A DNA stretch of 64,000 nucleotides from Pusillimonas sp. MFBS29 (GCF_020687695.1 NZ_JAJEWL010000001.1:124001-188000), one strand, 5' to 3'; shown: positions 44,089 through 54,444, counted from the stretch's first letter. Notes: generated by a model not told the origin, from the letters alone. Program-made: numbers and translations.

Positions 44089-45711
44089 TTAGTTGCTCAT
44101 CCTTTTTCTTACTGAAAATCCCAGCAACAGCATCAGCAAAGATGCGACCAGCACGGGTGTATTACCCCAGCGCACATAGGGTGTCAGCCCGGTCATGCCT
44201 TGGACTTCCACGTCCAGTACGCCTTTGCTCATGGGGTTCAGGGCTGCGCGTACGTGGCCGTTGGGGTCTATGGCTGCGGTCATGCCTGTATTGGTGGCGC
44301 GCAGCATCGGTCTTGCGGTTTCCAGCGAGCGCATGCGCGATATCTGCAAGTGTTGGCGTAGCGCCCACGAATCACCAAACCAGCCAAGGTTGCTCAGGTT
44401 GACCAATATGTTTGCTCCTGGTCCTGCAGTGTCGCTGTCACGTACGGACTGGATGATTTCTTCGCCAAAGACGTCTTCGTAGCAGATATCCGGTGCAATG
44501 ATCTGGCCCTGGATGGGAAACAGGGCTTGCCTGACCGGGCCGCGGTTAAAGTCGCCCAGTGGAATCTGCATGCTGTCCACAAACCATCGGAACCCTGTTG
44601 GCACGAATTCGCCGAATGGCACCAGGTGGTGTTTGTCGTAACGCAGGTCCAGGGCGCCGCTGATCAATGTCTGCAAAGGGGTGTTGGCGTCAAAGGTAAT
44701 GGCGCTGTTGGTGTAGCGGTCACGATTCTCGTGGCGGTCGTGCAGGGGAATACCCATGAGAATCTGGGCGTTGCGCTCGCGTGCGACGGCAAGCGAGCGT
44801 TCCCAGACCTGCGGGGCAACCCGGTTCTGGAACAGCGGTATGACGGTTTCCGGCAGGACGATCAGATCGGGAGCGCCGTCGGGCTCACGCGGGGGAAGGG
44901 CCGCGAGCTCCAGGTAGGTGTTCAGTCCGTTTTGCAGCAGTTCCGGATCGAATTTTTCTGACTGGGGCACATTGCCTTGTACCAGCCGTACGATCAAGGG
45001 ATCGCCTTGCGGTTTGGACCAGCTGACGTGACCCAGCGCAATGCCGGTCAGGCCAGAGAGTATCGCCAGCCCCACGCCGACGGCGGCTTTGGCGTCGTTG
45101 GTGGTGTCTTTGGAGCAGGCCAGCAGCGCGATGGCGCCGGCGGCAAAGGCCGCCAGCCACGCCAGGCCATAGACGCCCAGTATGGGTGCCCATGCCGCCA
45201 GCATGCCCTCGACATGGGCGTAGCCGATATTGAGCCAGGGCAGGCCGGTAAACAGCGTGCCGCGCAGCCATTCAAACAAAGCCCAGCTCGAAGCCCAGAC
45301 GGCCGCCAGCAGCACCTGACGCTTGTAGCTGGCCTGGGTGTATGACTGATAGCCGGCCAGCAGGCGTGTGAGGGCTGTCGCCAGTGTTATGTACAGCGCC
45401 AGAGCGGCGGCGAGCAACACTACCGCCGTGGCTGCCAGTGGCGCAGCCATGCCGCCGTACTCGTGCATGCTGATATAAAGCCAATACAGGCCCACGGCGA
45501 AATGGCTGATGCCGAAAAGAAAACCGCCCAGTGCAGCTTGGGCGGTTGTGTTGGCTTTGAAGACAAAATATGCCAGCACTGCCAGCGTAAATATCTGGAC
45601 AAAAGGCAGTATCCAGTGCGGCAAGGGGCCGGGCGCAAATGACAGTGCATGCGCGGCACCCAAAACCAGCAGGCCGGCCTGGCGTCGGTCGATGTGCTTG
45701 ATTGTTTTCAA
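44089..45711 (-). CDS. lnt: Apolipoprotein N-acyltransferase
   Basis: Lnt transfers the third acyl chain to lipoproteins at the outer face of the inner membrane. The 540-residue product has an N-terminal block of membrane segments and a nitrilase-like domain. The triad positions are E in LIVLPETVIP, K in RYDKHHLVPFGEFVP and C in APDICYEDVFG, and a final hydrophobic segment sits near the C terminus. I chose a TTG start at 45711 (LKTIKHIDRRQ), 4 nt before the corC stop on the template. The in-frame ATG at 45798 lies deep in corC and adds a proline-rich leader. Confidence 0.93.
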   Translation of the reverse strand: MKTIKHIDRRQAGLLVLGAAHALSFAPGPLPHWILPFVQIFTLAVLAYFVFKANTTAQAALGGFLFGISHFAVGLYWLYISMHEYGGMAAPLAATAVVLLAAALALYITLATALTRLLAGYQSYTQASYKRQVLLAAVWASSWALFEWLRGTLFTGLPWLNIGYAHVEGMLAAWAPILGVYGLAWLAAFAAGAIALLACSKDTTNDAKAAVGVGLAILSGLTGIALGHVSWSKPQGDPLIVRLVQGNVPQSEKFDPELLQNGLNTYLELAALPPREPDGAPDLIVLPETVIPLFQNRVAPQVWERSLAVARERNAQILMGIPLHDRHENRDRYTNSAITFDANTPLQTLISGALDLRYDKHHLVPFGEFVPTGFRWFVDSMQIPLGDFNRGPVRQALFPIQGQIIAPDICYEDVFGEEIIQSVRDSDTAGPGANILVNLSNLGWFGDSWALRQHLQISRMRSLETARPMLRATNTGMTAAIDPNGHVRAALNPMSKGVLDVEVQGMTGLTPYVRWGNTPVLVASLLMLLLGFSVRKRMSN

Positions 45712-45715
45712 GTGA

Positions 45716-46603
45716 TTATCCGGACGTGTTGGCGGGAGCCGCGGGCTCGGCGATGTCGTGCTGCAGATGCAGCCATAGCGCACGCTTGGCATCGGCACCG
45801 ACGACAGTAATATTCAGGCCCTGGTGGCTGATGCTGTCTCCGCGCCGGGGTATGCGCCCCAGCTCGGCGGCCAGCCATCCACCCAGCGTATCGTAGTCAT
45901 CGTTGGGCAGCTCGGTATTGAAACTGCGGTTGAATACGTCAATTTCGGTAATGCCCATGGCGCGCCAGCTATTGGTGCCTGTCTGGAAGATGGTTTTCTC
46001 GGCGTCTTCATCGTATTCGTCTTCGATGTCGCCAACAATTTGCTCGAGTACGTCTTCCATGGACACGAGGCCCGATATGCCGCCATGCTCGTCAACCACG
46101 ATGGCCAGGTGATTGCGGCTGCTGCGAAATTCGTGCAACAGAACGTTCAGGCGCTTGGTTTCGGGGATGAAGACTGCCGGGCGTACGAGCGGGCGCAGGT
46201 CTATGGAGGGGTTGGAGATGGAGAGCAGTAAATCTTTGGCCAGCAATATGCCGACGATATTGTCGCGGTCGTCTTCATAGACGGGGAAGCGTGAGTGGCC
46301 GGTTTCTATAATGTCGGGCAGTACTTCAGCCAGTGGTTTGCCGACGTCCAGCATATCCATTTTGGATCGGGGAACCATGATGTCGGCGACGGTCTGGTTT
46401 GCGACCTCGAGTGCGCCGGAAATCATGGCGTAGGATTCGCCGTCGAGCACTTGGCGGTCGTGTGCGGCTTCAAGCACGGCCTTGATGTCTTCCCGGTCTT
46501 CGGGCTCGGAGCGCCGCATGAAGGTGGTAAGCCGTTGGAGCAGGGATTTGGAGCTGTTTTTTGCCGGGCGAGGCTCGGCGTCGGGTGAATTAGGTTCTGA
46601 CAT
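45716..46603 (-). CDS. corC: CorC/HlyC-family CBS-domain protein
   Basis: The 295-residue protein has two CBS domains (about 70-190, with VADIMVPRSKMDMLD and FIPETKRLNVLLHEFR) and a C-terminal CorC_HlyC domain (RAMGITEIDVFNRSFN). It is linked to magnesium/cobalt efflux and is normally beside lnt and ybeY, as here. The ATG at 46603 (MSEPNSPD) is preferred over 46624. Confidence 0.92.
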   Translation of the reverse strand: MSEPNSPDAEPRPAKNSSKSLLQRLTTFMRRSEPEDREDIKAVLEAAHDRQVLDGESYAMISGALEVANQTVADIMVPRSKMDMLDVGKPLAEVLPDIIETGHSRFPVYEDDRDNIVGILLAKDLLLSISNPSIDLRPLVRPAVFIPETKRLNVLLHEFRSSRNHLAIVVDEHGGISGLVSMEDVLEQIVGDIEDEYDEDAEKTIFQTGTNSWRAMGITEIDVFNRSFNTELPNDDYDTLGGWLAAELGRIPRRGDSISHQGLNITVVGADAKRALWLHLQHDIAEPAAPANTSG

Positions 46604-46645
46604 TGTCCATTGGACTGAATACAAGATGGTTTAGCATAACCGATA

Positions 46646-47155
46646 TTATCGACCCGGGTGGAGGTCGGGATCGTCCTGGTAAGGGTCGGCAATTCCCATT
46701 TCGGCAAGTATGGCGGTTTCCAGCGCTTCCATGTCGGTTGCGTCCTCGGGGTCGATATGATCGTAGCCCAAAGCATGTAGTACGCCGTGCACGGTCAGGT
46801 GCGCGGCATGCGCCAGTACGGTTTTCTTTTGCGTCGCGGCCTCACTGTGCAACACAGGCACGCACAGCACGATATCACCGCCCGCCATGCCGTCCGGGTC
46901 TATGCCATACTCGAACGTCAGGACGTTGGTGGCATAGTCTTTCTGGCGGAATTCATGGTTCAGGCGACGGCCTTCGTCAGCGTCGACCAGGCGTATGGTC
47001 AGCGATACGGCGCGAAAGCGGTCGGGCATGCCTGCCTCGGTTTCGTCCTTGTGAACACCCGAGACGGCCTGGAGCACCCAACGGCGCAGGCGCCAGCGTG
47101 GCAGTTCGGGCACCGGTGTTGCATATTGAACCGATAGGGAAAGTTCAGGAACCAT
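46646..47155 (-). CDS. ybeY: Endoribonuclease YbeY, rRNA maturation
   Basis: YbeY is a zinc-dependent endoribonuclease in 16S rRNA 3' maturation and ribosome quality control. The 169-residue protein has the metal motif HLTVHGVLHALGYDH and NVLTFEYG. The ATG at 47155 overlaps the phoH stop by 11 nt. The gene lies in the usual miaB-phoH-ybeY-corC-lnt order. Confidence 0.95.
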   Translation of the reverse strand: MVPELSLSVQYATPVPELPRWRLRRWVLQAVSGVHKDETEAGMPDRFRAVSLTIRLVDADEGRRLNHEFRQKDYATNVLTFEYGIDPDGMAGGDIVLCVPVLHSEAATQKKTVLAHAAHLTVHGVLHALGYDHIDPEDATDMEALETAILAEMGIADPYQDDPDLHPGR

Positions 47156-48158
47156 GACCGGCGGCCTTGTCGTAGGCGTCCACAATACGGGCGACCAATG
47201 GGTGCCGCACTACATCGCGGCTGGTGAAGTGAGTAGTGGCGATGCCCTGTACTGATTCGAGTACGTCGACGGCCTGGACCAGACCACTGGCCTGACCGCG
47301 CGGCAGGTCGACTTGGGATGGGTCGCCATTGATCACCGCTTTGCTGCCAAACCCTATGCGGGTCAGGAACATTTTCATTTGTTCCGGCGTTGTATTCTGG
47401 GCTTCGTCCAGAATGACAAAGGCGTGATTGAGCGTACGCCCACGCATATAGGCCAGCGGCGCGATTTCTATGGTCTGCTTCTCAAACAGGCGCTGGACCC
47501 GTTCTATGCCCATCAGGTCGTACAGTGCATCATACAGCGGTCGCAAATAGGGATCGACTTTCTGGGCCAGATCGCCGGGCAGAAAACCCAGACGCTCACC
47601 CGCTTCGACGGCGGGGCGCGTCAGTACCAGCCTTTGTACCGTTTCGCGCTCGAGCGCATCAATGGCACAGGCAACTGCCAGCCAGGTTTTGCCTGTGCCG
47701 GCCGGCCCCACGCCAAAGGTAATGTCGTGACGCAGTATGTTGTTCAGGTAGTCGCGCTGTCTGGGCGTGCGCGGACTCAGGTCTGATTTGCGGGTGCGCA
47801 GGCTCAGGCTCAGGTCGTCGACAGGCGGCAGTTCGGGTAATTCCGGCTGCGGTGCCTGAATCTTTTCCGTGGCCTGAGGGCGGCCTGCACCCAACTCAAC
47901 CATGCCCAGCTGGATATCGTCGATAGACAAGGCCTTGTGTACCGCACGACGATGAAAAAGCGACAGTGCGTTCGCGGCGGCCTTGGCCTGGTCGCCGGAA
48001 ATGGATACGCGATCGCCGCGCCGGCTCAGCGTGACATTCCAGCCGTCGGCAATCTGGCGCAGGTTTTCATCCAGAGGGCCGCACAGATTGGCCAGATGTG
48101 TGTTGTCGCCATCAAGGGTGACGACTATCGGGGCCTTGCTCCGGGCAGCACGCGTCAT
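47145..48158 (-). CDS. ybeZ: PhoH-family ATPase
   Basis: The 337-residue protein has a Walker [12 protein letters not shown] and Walker [23 protein letters not shown], preceded by a KH-like N-terminal region. PhoH/YbeZ proteins work with YbeY in RNA metabolism. Its start overlaps the miaB stop as ATGA (48155-48158). Confidence 0.95.
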   Translation of the reverse strand: MTRAARSKAPIVVTLDGDNTHLANLCGPLDENLRQIADGWNVTLSRRGDRVSISGDQAKAAANALSLFHRRAVHKALSIDDIQLGMVELGAGRPQATEKIQAPQPELPELPPVDDLSLSLRTRKSDLSPRTPRQRDYLNNILRHDITFGVGPAGTGKTWLAVACAIDALERETVQRLVLTRPAVEAGERLGFLPGDLAQKVDPYLRPLYDALYDLMGIERVQRLFEKQTIEIAPLAYMRGRTLNHAFVILDEAQNTTPEQMKMFLTRIGFGSKAVINGDPSQVDLPRGQASGLVQAVDVLESVQGIATTHFTSRDVVRHPLVARIVDAYDKAAGHGS

Positions 48159-49648
48159 GCGCTTTCCTTGCTGTCGGATACGCGGGTCACGATGTCACCC
48201 TTCAGCGTATTGGTCATGGCCTGGGTGATGCGTACGTCCAGCATCTGGCCAATCAGGCGAGGCTGGCCGATAAAGTTGACGATGCGGTTGTTCTCGGTGC
48301 GCCCCGACAGCTCGTTGGGGTCACGCCGTGAAGGTTTTTCGACCAGAATTCGCTGGACCGTGCCGATCATGCTCTGACTGATGGCATCGGCCTGCTCGTT
48401 AATAAGAGCCTGCAGCCTGTGCAGTCGCTCGAGTTTGATCTCTTTTGGGGTGTTGTCTTCAAGGTCGGCGGCCGGTGTGCCCGGGCGACGCGAGTAGACA
48501 AAGGAGAACGATTGATCGAAACCCACGTCGCGTATCAGCTTCATGGTCTTTTCGAATTCGGCCTCGGTTTCGCCCGGAAAGCCAACGATGAAGTCGGAGG
48601 ACAGTGTCAGGCCGGGGCGTGCAGCGCGCAGGCGGCGAACGATGGACTTGAATTCAAGGGTGGTGTAGCCGCGCTTCATCGCAGCCAGTATGGTGTCGCT
48701 TCCGGCCTGTACGGGCAGGTGCAGGAAAGGCACCAGCTTGGGCAAGGCGCCATGGGCTTCTATTAGCCGGGTGGTCATTTCCTTGGGGTGCGAGGTGGTG
48801 TAGCGTATGCGTTCTATGCCAGGTATTTCGTGCACGTACTCCAGCAGCATGGCAAAGTCGGCGATCCCGGCGCTGTCTCCCATGGGGCCGCGATAGGCGT
48901 TTACGTTCTGGCCCAGCAGGGTCACTTCCTTGACGCCCTGATCAGCCAGGTCGGCGACTTCCATCAGCACGTCGTCAAAGGGGCGAGAGACTTCGGCGCC
49001 CCGCGTATAGGGCACAACACAGAAACTGCAATACTTGCTGCAGCCTTCCATGATGGAAACAAATGCGGTACAGCCCTCGACACGGGCGGGGGGCATGGCA
49101 TCGAATTTTTCGATCTCGGGAAAGCTGATGTCGACCTGGGCGCGCCCGGATTCGCGCCGGCGGGCGATCAAATCGGGCAGGCGATGCAAGGTTTGCGGGC
49201 CAAATACCACATCTACGTACGAAGCACGCTTGACGATGGCATCGCCCTCCTGGCTGGCAACACAGCCGCCAACCCCAATGATCAGGTCGGGATTGCTCTG
49301 TTTCAGGTGCTGGACACGACCCAGGTCGGAAAAGACTTTTTCCTGCGCTTTTTCGCGTACCGAACAGGTATTGAACAGAATGATGTCGGCATCTTCGGGC
49401 GTCTGGGTAAGTTCCACGCCCTGGTCTTCGCGCAGGACGTCCGCCATTTTGTCGGAATCATATTCGTTCATCTGGCAGCCAAAGGTCCGTATGAACAGCT
49501 TGCGCGTTTTCCTGGGAGTGGGCTCGGGTTCTTCCGGAATCAGGAGCCGGGCAGGTGCCTCGGGTTCGCTGGGAATGAGCAGGGCGGAAGGTTGGGAAGG
49601 CGCCGCGACAGCAGCGGGGCGGTTGCGCTTGACAGTGGTTTCTTGCAT
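48155..49648 (-). CDS. miaB: tRNA-2-methylthio-N6-dimethylallyladenosine synthase
   Basis: MiaB is a radical SAM methylthiotransferase acting at A37 of tRNAs reading UNN codons. The 497-residue product has the UPF0004 domain ([39 protein letters not shown]), the radical SAM motif [17 protein letters not shown] and a C-terminal TRAM domain. The first 45 or so residues, rich in Pro and Glu, are a lineage-specific extension. It is the first gene of the operon ending in lnt. Confidence 0.94.
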   Translation of the reverse strand: MQETTVKRNRPAAVAAPSQPSALLIPSEPEAPARLLIPEEPEPTPRKTRKLFIRTFGCQMNEYDSDKMADVLREDQGVELTQTPEDADIILFNTCSVREKAQEKVFSDLGRVQHLKQSNPDLIIGVGGCVASQEGDAIVKRASYVDVVFGPQTLHRLPDLIARRRESGRAQVDISFPEIEKFDAMPPARVEGCTAFVSIMEGCSKYCSFCVVPYTRGAEVSRPFDDVLMEVADLADQGVKEVTLLGQNVNAYRGPMGDSAGIADFAMLLEYVHEIPGIERIRYTTSHPKEMTTRLIEAHGALPKLVPFLHLPVQAGSDTILAAMKRGYTTLEFKSIVRRLRAARPGLTLSSDFIVGFPGETEAEFEKTMKLIRDVGFDQSFSFVYSRRPGTPAADLEDNTPKEIKLERLHRLQALINEQADAISQSMIGTVQRILVEKPSRRDPNELSGRTENNRIVNFIGQPRLIGQMLDVRITQAMTNTLKGDIVTRVSDSKESA

Positions 49649-49899
49649 GACGGTTGCCGTTGCGGGTGTATATCCCGGGGGCTAAAGGTAAAACCCCTAT
49701 TGTAACGTTCTTTGCCCGAGCGGAATGGTCATGCAGCCCGGCCCGGGCACGTCATGGTCTAGGCGATTCTTATCACTATGCGCTATATTAATATAGATCA
49801 ATAATATGAGCGGAAGTGCCGCAGTCATTGTCACACCTATTAGTCGGCTGCACCGTTTGTCATATCCGTAAGGTCTTGCCCACATCAAAGGAGATAGGA
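49649..49899. promoter_or_regulatory. Divergent miaB / sorA control region
   Basis: This 251-bp gap holds the promoters for miaB and sorA. A perfect 14-bp palindrome CTATATTAATATAG occurs at 49783-49796. A ribosome site, AAAGGAGATAGGA, precedes sorA at 49900. No other gene is seen. Confidence 0.5.
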
Positions 49900-51123
49900 A
49901 TGAGTGAACTTAGCAATGCGAGCCGGCGCCGCATGCTCGCCTCCACCGGAGGCATTGTGGCTCTGGCGGGTCTGGGCGGGGTAGCCCGTGCCGATACCGG
50001 CGGCCCTGATTCGGCAGCCGCGAAAGCGGTCAAGTCTTTGCCCGACTATGCCAGCTGGAAGGATGCCGACAGCCTTATCGTGCACAGTGCCAACACCATT
50101 GAAACCAAGCGCACCGCTTTCGGCAGCAGCGTAATCACCCCAACTGACCGGCTGTTCGTGCGCAACAACGTTACGCCGCCCAAAGATCCCGCCATGATCA
50201 ATGACCCTGACAGCTGGACGCTGGAAGTCAGTGGTGTGGGCAAGCCTCGCAGCTTTACCGTGGCAGAGCTCAAAGGCCTGGGCTTGGCCGCTGTTCCCAT
50301 GGTTCTGCAATGCTCCGGCAATGGCCGTGGCTGGTTTCCCCACAAGCCCAGCGGTACTCAATGGACGGTGGGTGCAGCCGGATGCGTGATCTTTACCGGT
50401 GTGCCCGTCAAGGCGTTGCTGGAGGCCGTTGGCGGCATGGCAGACGGCATGGTCTACATGACCAGCACGGGTGGTGAGGAAATCCCGGCAGGTCTGGACC
50501 CGAACACCGTCAGGATAGAGCGTTCGGTGCCGATTTCGGCCATTGAGGATGCGATTCTTGCCTGGGAGCTGAATGGCGAGCCGTTGCCACTGGCGCATGG
50601 CGGTCCCTTGCGCATGATCGTGCCCGGCTATACCGGTGTGAACTCCATCAAATACATCAAGCATCTGGCCTTTACCAAGGAACAGTCCCCGGCCAAAATC
50701 CAGCAAACCAGCTACCGCTGGACGCCGGTGGGTGGCAAGCCCAGCCCCAGCGAGGATTCGATCTGGGAAATGCCGGTCAAGTCCTGGATCAACTACCCCT
50801 CCGATCCGGATCAGACCGTCAAGGCGGGCAAGGTGCAGATCAGTGGCGTGGCCATGGGTGGCATGACCGCTGCCAAGTCTATAGAAGTCTCGGTCAATGG
50901 CGGAAAAGACTGGCAGAAGGCCGAGTTTGTCGGGCCTGATCTGGGTAAGTATGCCTGGCGTGAATTCGTGTTTGCTGCCGACCTGGCTGCAGGCTCGCAC
51001 GAGCTGGCATGCCGGGCTACCAACGAGGCCGGTGATACCCAGCCGGAAGAACGCCGCGAGAACAATCGGGGTTATATCAACAACAGCTGGCGTGACCACA
51101 TGGTGGTCATCAAGGTTGCCTGA
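49900..51123 (+). CDS. sorA: Sulfite dehydrogenase molybdopterin subunit (SorA-like)
   Basis: The 407-residue protein has a twin-arginine-type signal (SRRRMLASTGG) and so is exported folded with its cofactor. The sulfite oxidase fold follows, with the molybdenum-ligating cysteine C138 in VLQCSGNGRGWF and the C-terminal Mo-co dimer domain. It oxidises sulfite to sulfate in the periplasm. I chose the ATG at 49900 because AAAGGAGA lies upstream; the frame opening at 49816 adds a leader lacking similarity. The small cytochrome gene downstream favours SorAB over SoxCD, where the cytochrome is larger. Confidence 0.9.
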   Translation: MSELSNASRRRMLASTGGIVALAGLGGVARADTGGPDSAAAKAVKSLPDYASWKDADSLIVHSANTIETKRTAFGSSVITPTDRLFVRNNVTPPKDPAMINDPDSWTLEVSGVGKPRSFTVAELKGLGLAAVPMVLQCSGNGRGWFPHKPSGTQWTVGAAGCVIFTGVPVKALLEAVGGMADGMVYMTSTGGEEIPAGLDPNTVRIERSVPISAIEDAILAWELNGEPLPLAHGGPLRMIVPGYTGVNSIKYIKHLAFTKEQSPAKIQQTSYRWTPVGGKPSPSEDSIWEMPVKSWINYPSDPDQTVKAGKVQISGVAMGGMTAAKSIEVSVNGGKDWQKAEFVGPDLGKYAWREFVFAADLAAGSHELACRATNEAGDTQPEERRENNRGYINNSWRDHMVVIKVA

Positions 51124-51140
51124 GCACTGGCTCGATAACT

Positions 51141-51167
51141 GACATGCCCCTTGAAATGGGGCATGTC
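51141..51167. terminator. Perfect 10-bp hairpin between sorA and sorB
   Basis: GACATGCCCC (51141-51150), a 7-nt loop and GGGGCATGTC (51158-51167) form a perfect hairpin in the 62-nt gap. No T-run follows, so it is more likely an mRNA processing or stabilising element that sets different levels of the two subunits than a true terminator. Confidence 0.55.
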
Positions 51168-51185
51168 TGCATTGGAACACCTAAG

Positions 51186-51533
51186 ATGAGCATGAAGAAG
51201 TTTGCAGTATCACGCATGGCAGGACTGTTGTTACTGGGTGCCGCAGGCGCCAGTTGGGCGGGAGGGCCTGATGCCCAGTTGCTGGAAAAGGGCAAGGTCC
51301 TGTTCAGCACCGACGCTGTACCGGCCTGTGCTATTTGCCACACGTTGCAGGATGCAGGTGCCGAGGGCACCATCGGGCCTGATCTGGATGAGCTCAAGCC
51401 CGATGCCGATCGTATACGCAAGGTGCTTGCTGAAGGCATGGGTGCCATGCCTTCTTTTGCCGAAACGCTGAAACCGGACGAAATCGACGCGATTGTTGCG
51501 TACGTGGTCAACGCTACCGGCGGCGGGCAGTAA
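51186..51533 (+). CDS. sorB: Sulfite dehydrogenase cytochrome c subunit (SorB-like)
   Basis: The 115-residue protein has a signal peptide (to about ASWA), a single haem c site CAICH (C48, C51, H52) and a likely axial methionine M88 in GAMPSF. It accepts electrons from SorA and passes them to the respiratory chain. It starts 62 nt after sorA. Confidence 0.9.
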   Translation: MSMKKFAVSRMAGLLLLGAAGASWAGGPDAQLLEKGKVLFSTDAVPACAICHTLQDAGAEGTIGPDLDELKPDADRIRKVLAEGMGAMPSFAETLKPDEIDAIVAYVVNATGGGQ

Positions 51534-51566
51534 GCGCCGCAAGGGCGCGTACCGGCCCGGCGGCCA

Positions 51567-52502
51567 CTACATTACTTCGGTGGCCGGGTCGTCTTTCTTG
51601 ACGGGTTTGATCAGGTCTTCACGCTTGATGCCCAGCCACATGGATATCGCCGCGGCAACGAACACCGAGGAATAGATACCGAACCAGATGCCGATGGTCA
51701 GCGCCAGCGAAAAGTTATGCAGCGTGGGGCCGCCGAAGAAAAACATCGACAGAACCATCATCTGCGTGGAGCCGTGGGTGATGATGGTACGCGAAATGTT
51801 CTGGGTGATCGAAAGGTCGATGATCTCGGACACCGGCATCTTGCGTTGCTTGCGGAAGTTCTCGCGGATACGATCCATGACCACCACAGATTCGTTGACC
51901 GAGTAGCCCAGCACAGCCAGTACACCGGCCAGCACCGATAGCGAAAACTCCCACTGGAAAAGGGCGAAGAAGCCCAGAATGATCACCACGTCGTGCAAGT
52001 TTGCGATGGCGCAGGCCAGGGCCAGCTTCCATTCGAAACGGAAGGCCAGATAGATAAGAATGCCGGCAACCACGAATAGCAGGGCCATCAGCCCGTTGTG
52101 CAGCAGTTCCTGGCCGACCTGAGGCCCCACGAACTCGACGCGGCGCAATTCTGCGTCGGGGTGCTGCTGTTGCAAGACCTGCATGACACTGGCGCTTTGC
52201 TGGCCGGCATCCTGGCCTTCGCGCGCCGGCAGCCGGATCATAATATCTTGCGAGGTGCCAAAATTCTGAACCTGGAAATCGCTATATTCCAGGCTGTTGA
52301 TGGCGGTGCGCACCTCATCGACCTGGACCGATTCCTGGTAGTGCACTTCCATGACGGTGCCGCCGGTGAACTCGATCGACAGGTGAAAGCCCTTCAGTAC
52401 GATAAAGGCCACGGCCGCGATAAATGTCAGCAGGCTGATCAGATTGAGCACCAGTGCATGCCGCATGAACGGGATGGTGCGATGAATGCGAAAGAATTCC
52501 AT
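51567..52502 (-). CDS. secF: Protein translocase subunit SecF
   Basis: The 311-residue protein has six membrane segments and the SecD/SecF signatures IEFTGGTVMEVHY, AVLGYSVNESVVVMDRIRENFR. It forms the SecDF complex that uses the proton gradient to aid export. It is downstream of secD on the same strand, in the order yajC-secD-secF. Confidence 0.95.
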   Translation of the reverse strand: MEFFRIHRTIPFMRHALVLNLISLLTFIAAVAFIVLKGFHLSIEFTGGTVMEVHYQESVQVDEVRTAINSLEYSDFQVQNFGTSQDIMIRLPAREGQDAGQQSASVMQVLQQQHPDAELRRVEFVGPQVGQELLHNGLMALLFVVAGILIYLAFRFEWKLALACAIANLHDVVIILGFFALFQWEFSLSVLAGVLAVLGYSVNESVVVMDRIRENFRKQRKMPVSEIIDLSITQNISRTIITHGSTQMMVLSMFFFGGPTLHNFSLALTIGIWFGIYSSVFVAAAISMWLGIKREDLIKPVKKDDPATEVM

Positions 52503-52559
52503 GTTGCTATGCCTGTAGTTTTGACAGGCCGCAGGGCGTGTGCCCCACGGCGGCTTGCA

Positions 52560-54434
52560 TTATTTTTGACCGGGTTTCCAGACTTGACCGATAGAGATGC
52601 TTTGCAGACGACGCTTGTTGCCATACCAGAGGTTGGCCAGCGCACGTACACCCACGACTGACGAGAACATCGATGTAAGGATGCCGATGCAGTGCACGAC
52701 GGCAAAGCCGCGTATGGGGCCGGAGCCAAATGCCAGCAACGCGACACCGACGATGAGACTGGTCAGGTTGGAGTCGAAAATCGTGGCCCAGGCGCGGTCA
52801 AAGCCCAGGTGTATGGCCTGTTGCGGGCTGGCGCCGTTGCGCAGCTCTTCGCGGATGCGCTCGTTGATCAGCACGTTGGCGTCAATGGCCATGCCCAGAG
52901 TCAGGGCGATGGCGGCGATGCCTGGCAGCGTCAGGGTGGCCTGCAGCATGGACAGCACGGCCAACAGCAGCAGCACATTAAGGGTCAGGCCTATGGTCGA
53001 AAATACGCCCATCAGGTGGTAGTAGATAACGATGAAGACGGCAATGGCAATGAAGCCGTACAAGGTTGAGTTAAAGCCTTGCTTGATGTTGTCGGCACCC
53101 AGGCTGGGGCCTATGGTGCGCTCTTCGATGATCTCCATGGGGGCGGCCAGAGCACCGGCGCGCAACAGCAGGGCCGTGTCGGCGGCTTCCTGTGCGGTCA
53201 TGCTGCCGCTGATCTGCACTTGTCCGCCTGGAATTTCGCTGCGGATGACCGGAGCGGTCACGACTTCGCCTTCGCCTTGCTCAAACAGCACGATGGCCAT
53301 GCGTTTGTTGATGTTGTCGCGGGTGACGTCGCGGAAGATGCGTGCGCCTTTCGAATCGAGGGTCAGGTTGACCGAGGGTTGCTGGGTCTGCTGGTCACGT
53401 CCGGGCTGGGCGTCTTGCAGGTTTTCGCCAGTCAGGATGACCTGACGGCGCAGCAAAAGAGGGCGTCCGTCGCGGTCGTTGTAGCGCTCCAGACCAAAGG
53501 GCACGGTGCCCGAGGCGAGTGCGGCCATCGCCGAGGGGCTGTCGTCGACCATGCGGATTTCCAGCGTGGCCGTACGACCCAGGATTTCCTTGGCCTTGGC
53601 AACGTCTTGTACGCCGGGCAATTGCACCACGATACGGTCGGCACCTTGCTGCTGGATAATGGGTTCGGCCACGCCCAGCTCGTTGATACGGTTGTGCAGC
53701 GTGGTCATGTTCTGGCGCAGGGCATGGGTCTGGACCTGCGTGGCGGCGATATCGGTCAGTCGGCCGGTCAGCAGGAACTGGCCACCGTTTTCTCCGCTCT
53801 CGGTAAAGACCAGGTCGGGCATGCCGCGTCGCAGTTCGGAAACTGCGTTGTCACGCGCTTCGGCACTGGCAAAGCTTGCCACGATGGACATGTCGGAGCG
53901 CTCGACTCCGGTGGTGGCAACCTTGCCCTCGCGCAGTATGCTGCGCACATCGCTGGCAAGCGAGTCGTAGCGGCCGGTCAGGGCGCCTTGCATGTCGACC
54001 TGCAGCAGGAAGTGCACGCCGCCGCGCAGGTCAAGACCCAGATACATAGGGCGTGCGCCCAGGGCGGTGAGCCAGTTGGGTGACGATGGCAGCAGATTCA
54101 GCGCCACCGTGAAATCGGGGTTGGACGGATCCGGATTCAGGTTCTTTTCTATGATGTCCTTGGCCTTGAGCTGGACATCAGTGGTTTCAAACCTGACCCG
54201 GACGGTACCGATAGGGCCATTCTGCTCGAAATAGGCGCCTGTATGGGTGATGTTGTTCTTGGCGAGCGTGTCTTCGACACGGCTCAGTACGGCAGGATCG
54301 ACTTTGACCGTGGATTTTGCCCCCGCTATCTGGACTGCGGGAGATTCCCCGAAGAAATTGGGTAGCGTATAGAGCAGGCCGATTAGCACGGCCCCCAGTA
54401 CGAGGAGGTATTTCCAGAGAGGATAACGGTTCAT
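52560..54434 (-). CDS. secD: Protein translocase subunit SecD
   Basis: The 624-residue product has an N-terminal membrane segment, the large periplasmic P1 domain (GLDLRGGVHFLLQVD) and five further membrane segments with the AIDANVLINERIREELR motif. It is separated from yajC by 60 nt that include a strong hairpin at 54462-54482. Confidence 0.96.
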   Translation of the reverse strand: MNRYPLWKYLLVLGAVLIGLLYTLPNFFGESPAVQIAGAKSTVKVDPAVLSRVEDTLAKNNITHTGAYFEQNGPIGTVRVRFETTDVQLKAKDIIEKNLNPDPSNPDFTVALNLLPSSPNWLTALGARPMYLGLDLRGGVHFLLQVDMQGALTGRYDSLASDVRSILREGKVATTGVERSDMSIVASFASAEARDNAVSELRRGMPDLVFTESGENGGQFLLTGRLTDIAATQVQTHALRQNMTTLHNRINELGVAEPIIQQQGADRIVVQLPGVQDVAKAKEILGRTATLEIRMVDDSPSAMAALASGTVPFGLERYNDRDGRPLLLRRQVILTGENLQDAQPGRDQQTQQPSVNLTLDSKGARIFRDVTRDNINKRMAIVLFEQGEGEVVTAPVIRSEIPGGQVQISGSMTAQEAADTALLLRAGALAAPMEIIEERTIGPSLGADNIKQGFNSTLYGFIAIAVFIVIYYHLMGVFSTIGLTLNVLLLLAVLSMLQATLTLPGIAAIALTLGMAIDANVLINERIREELRNGASPQQAIHLGFDRAWATIFDSNLTSLIVGVALLAFGSGPIRGFAVVHCIGILTSMFSSVVGVRALANLWYGNKRRLQSISIGQVWKPGQK

Positions 54435-54444
54435 TGTTGATCAG

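Noticed and set aside
49885-51180. 431-codon minus-strand frame opposite sorA
   Set aside because: It mirrors the SorA coding region and lacks recognisable domains or a ribosome site.
53079-54083. 334-codon plus-strand frame opposite secD
   Set aside because: It is a composition-driven shadow of secD with no motif.
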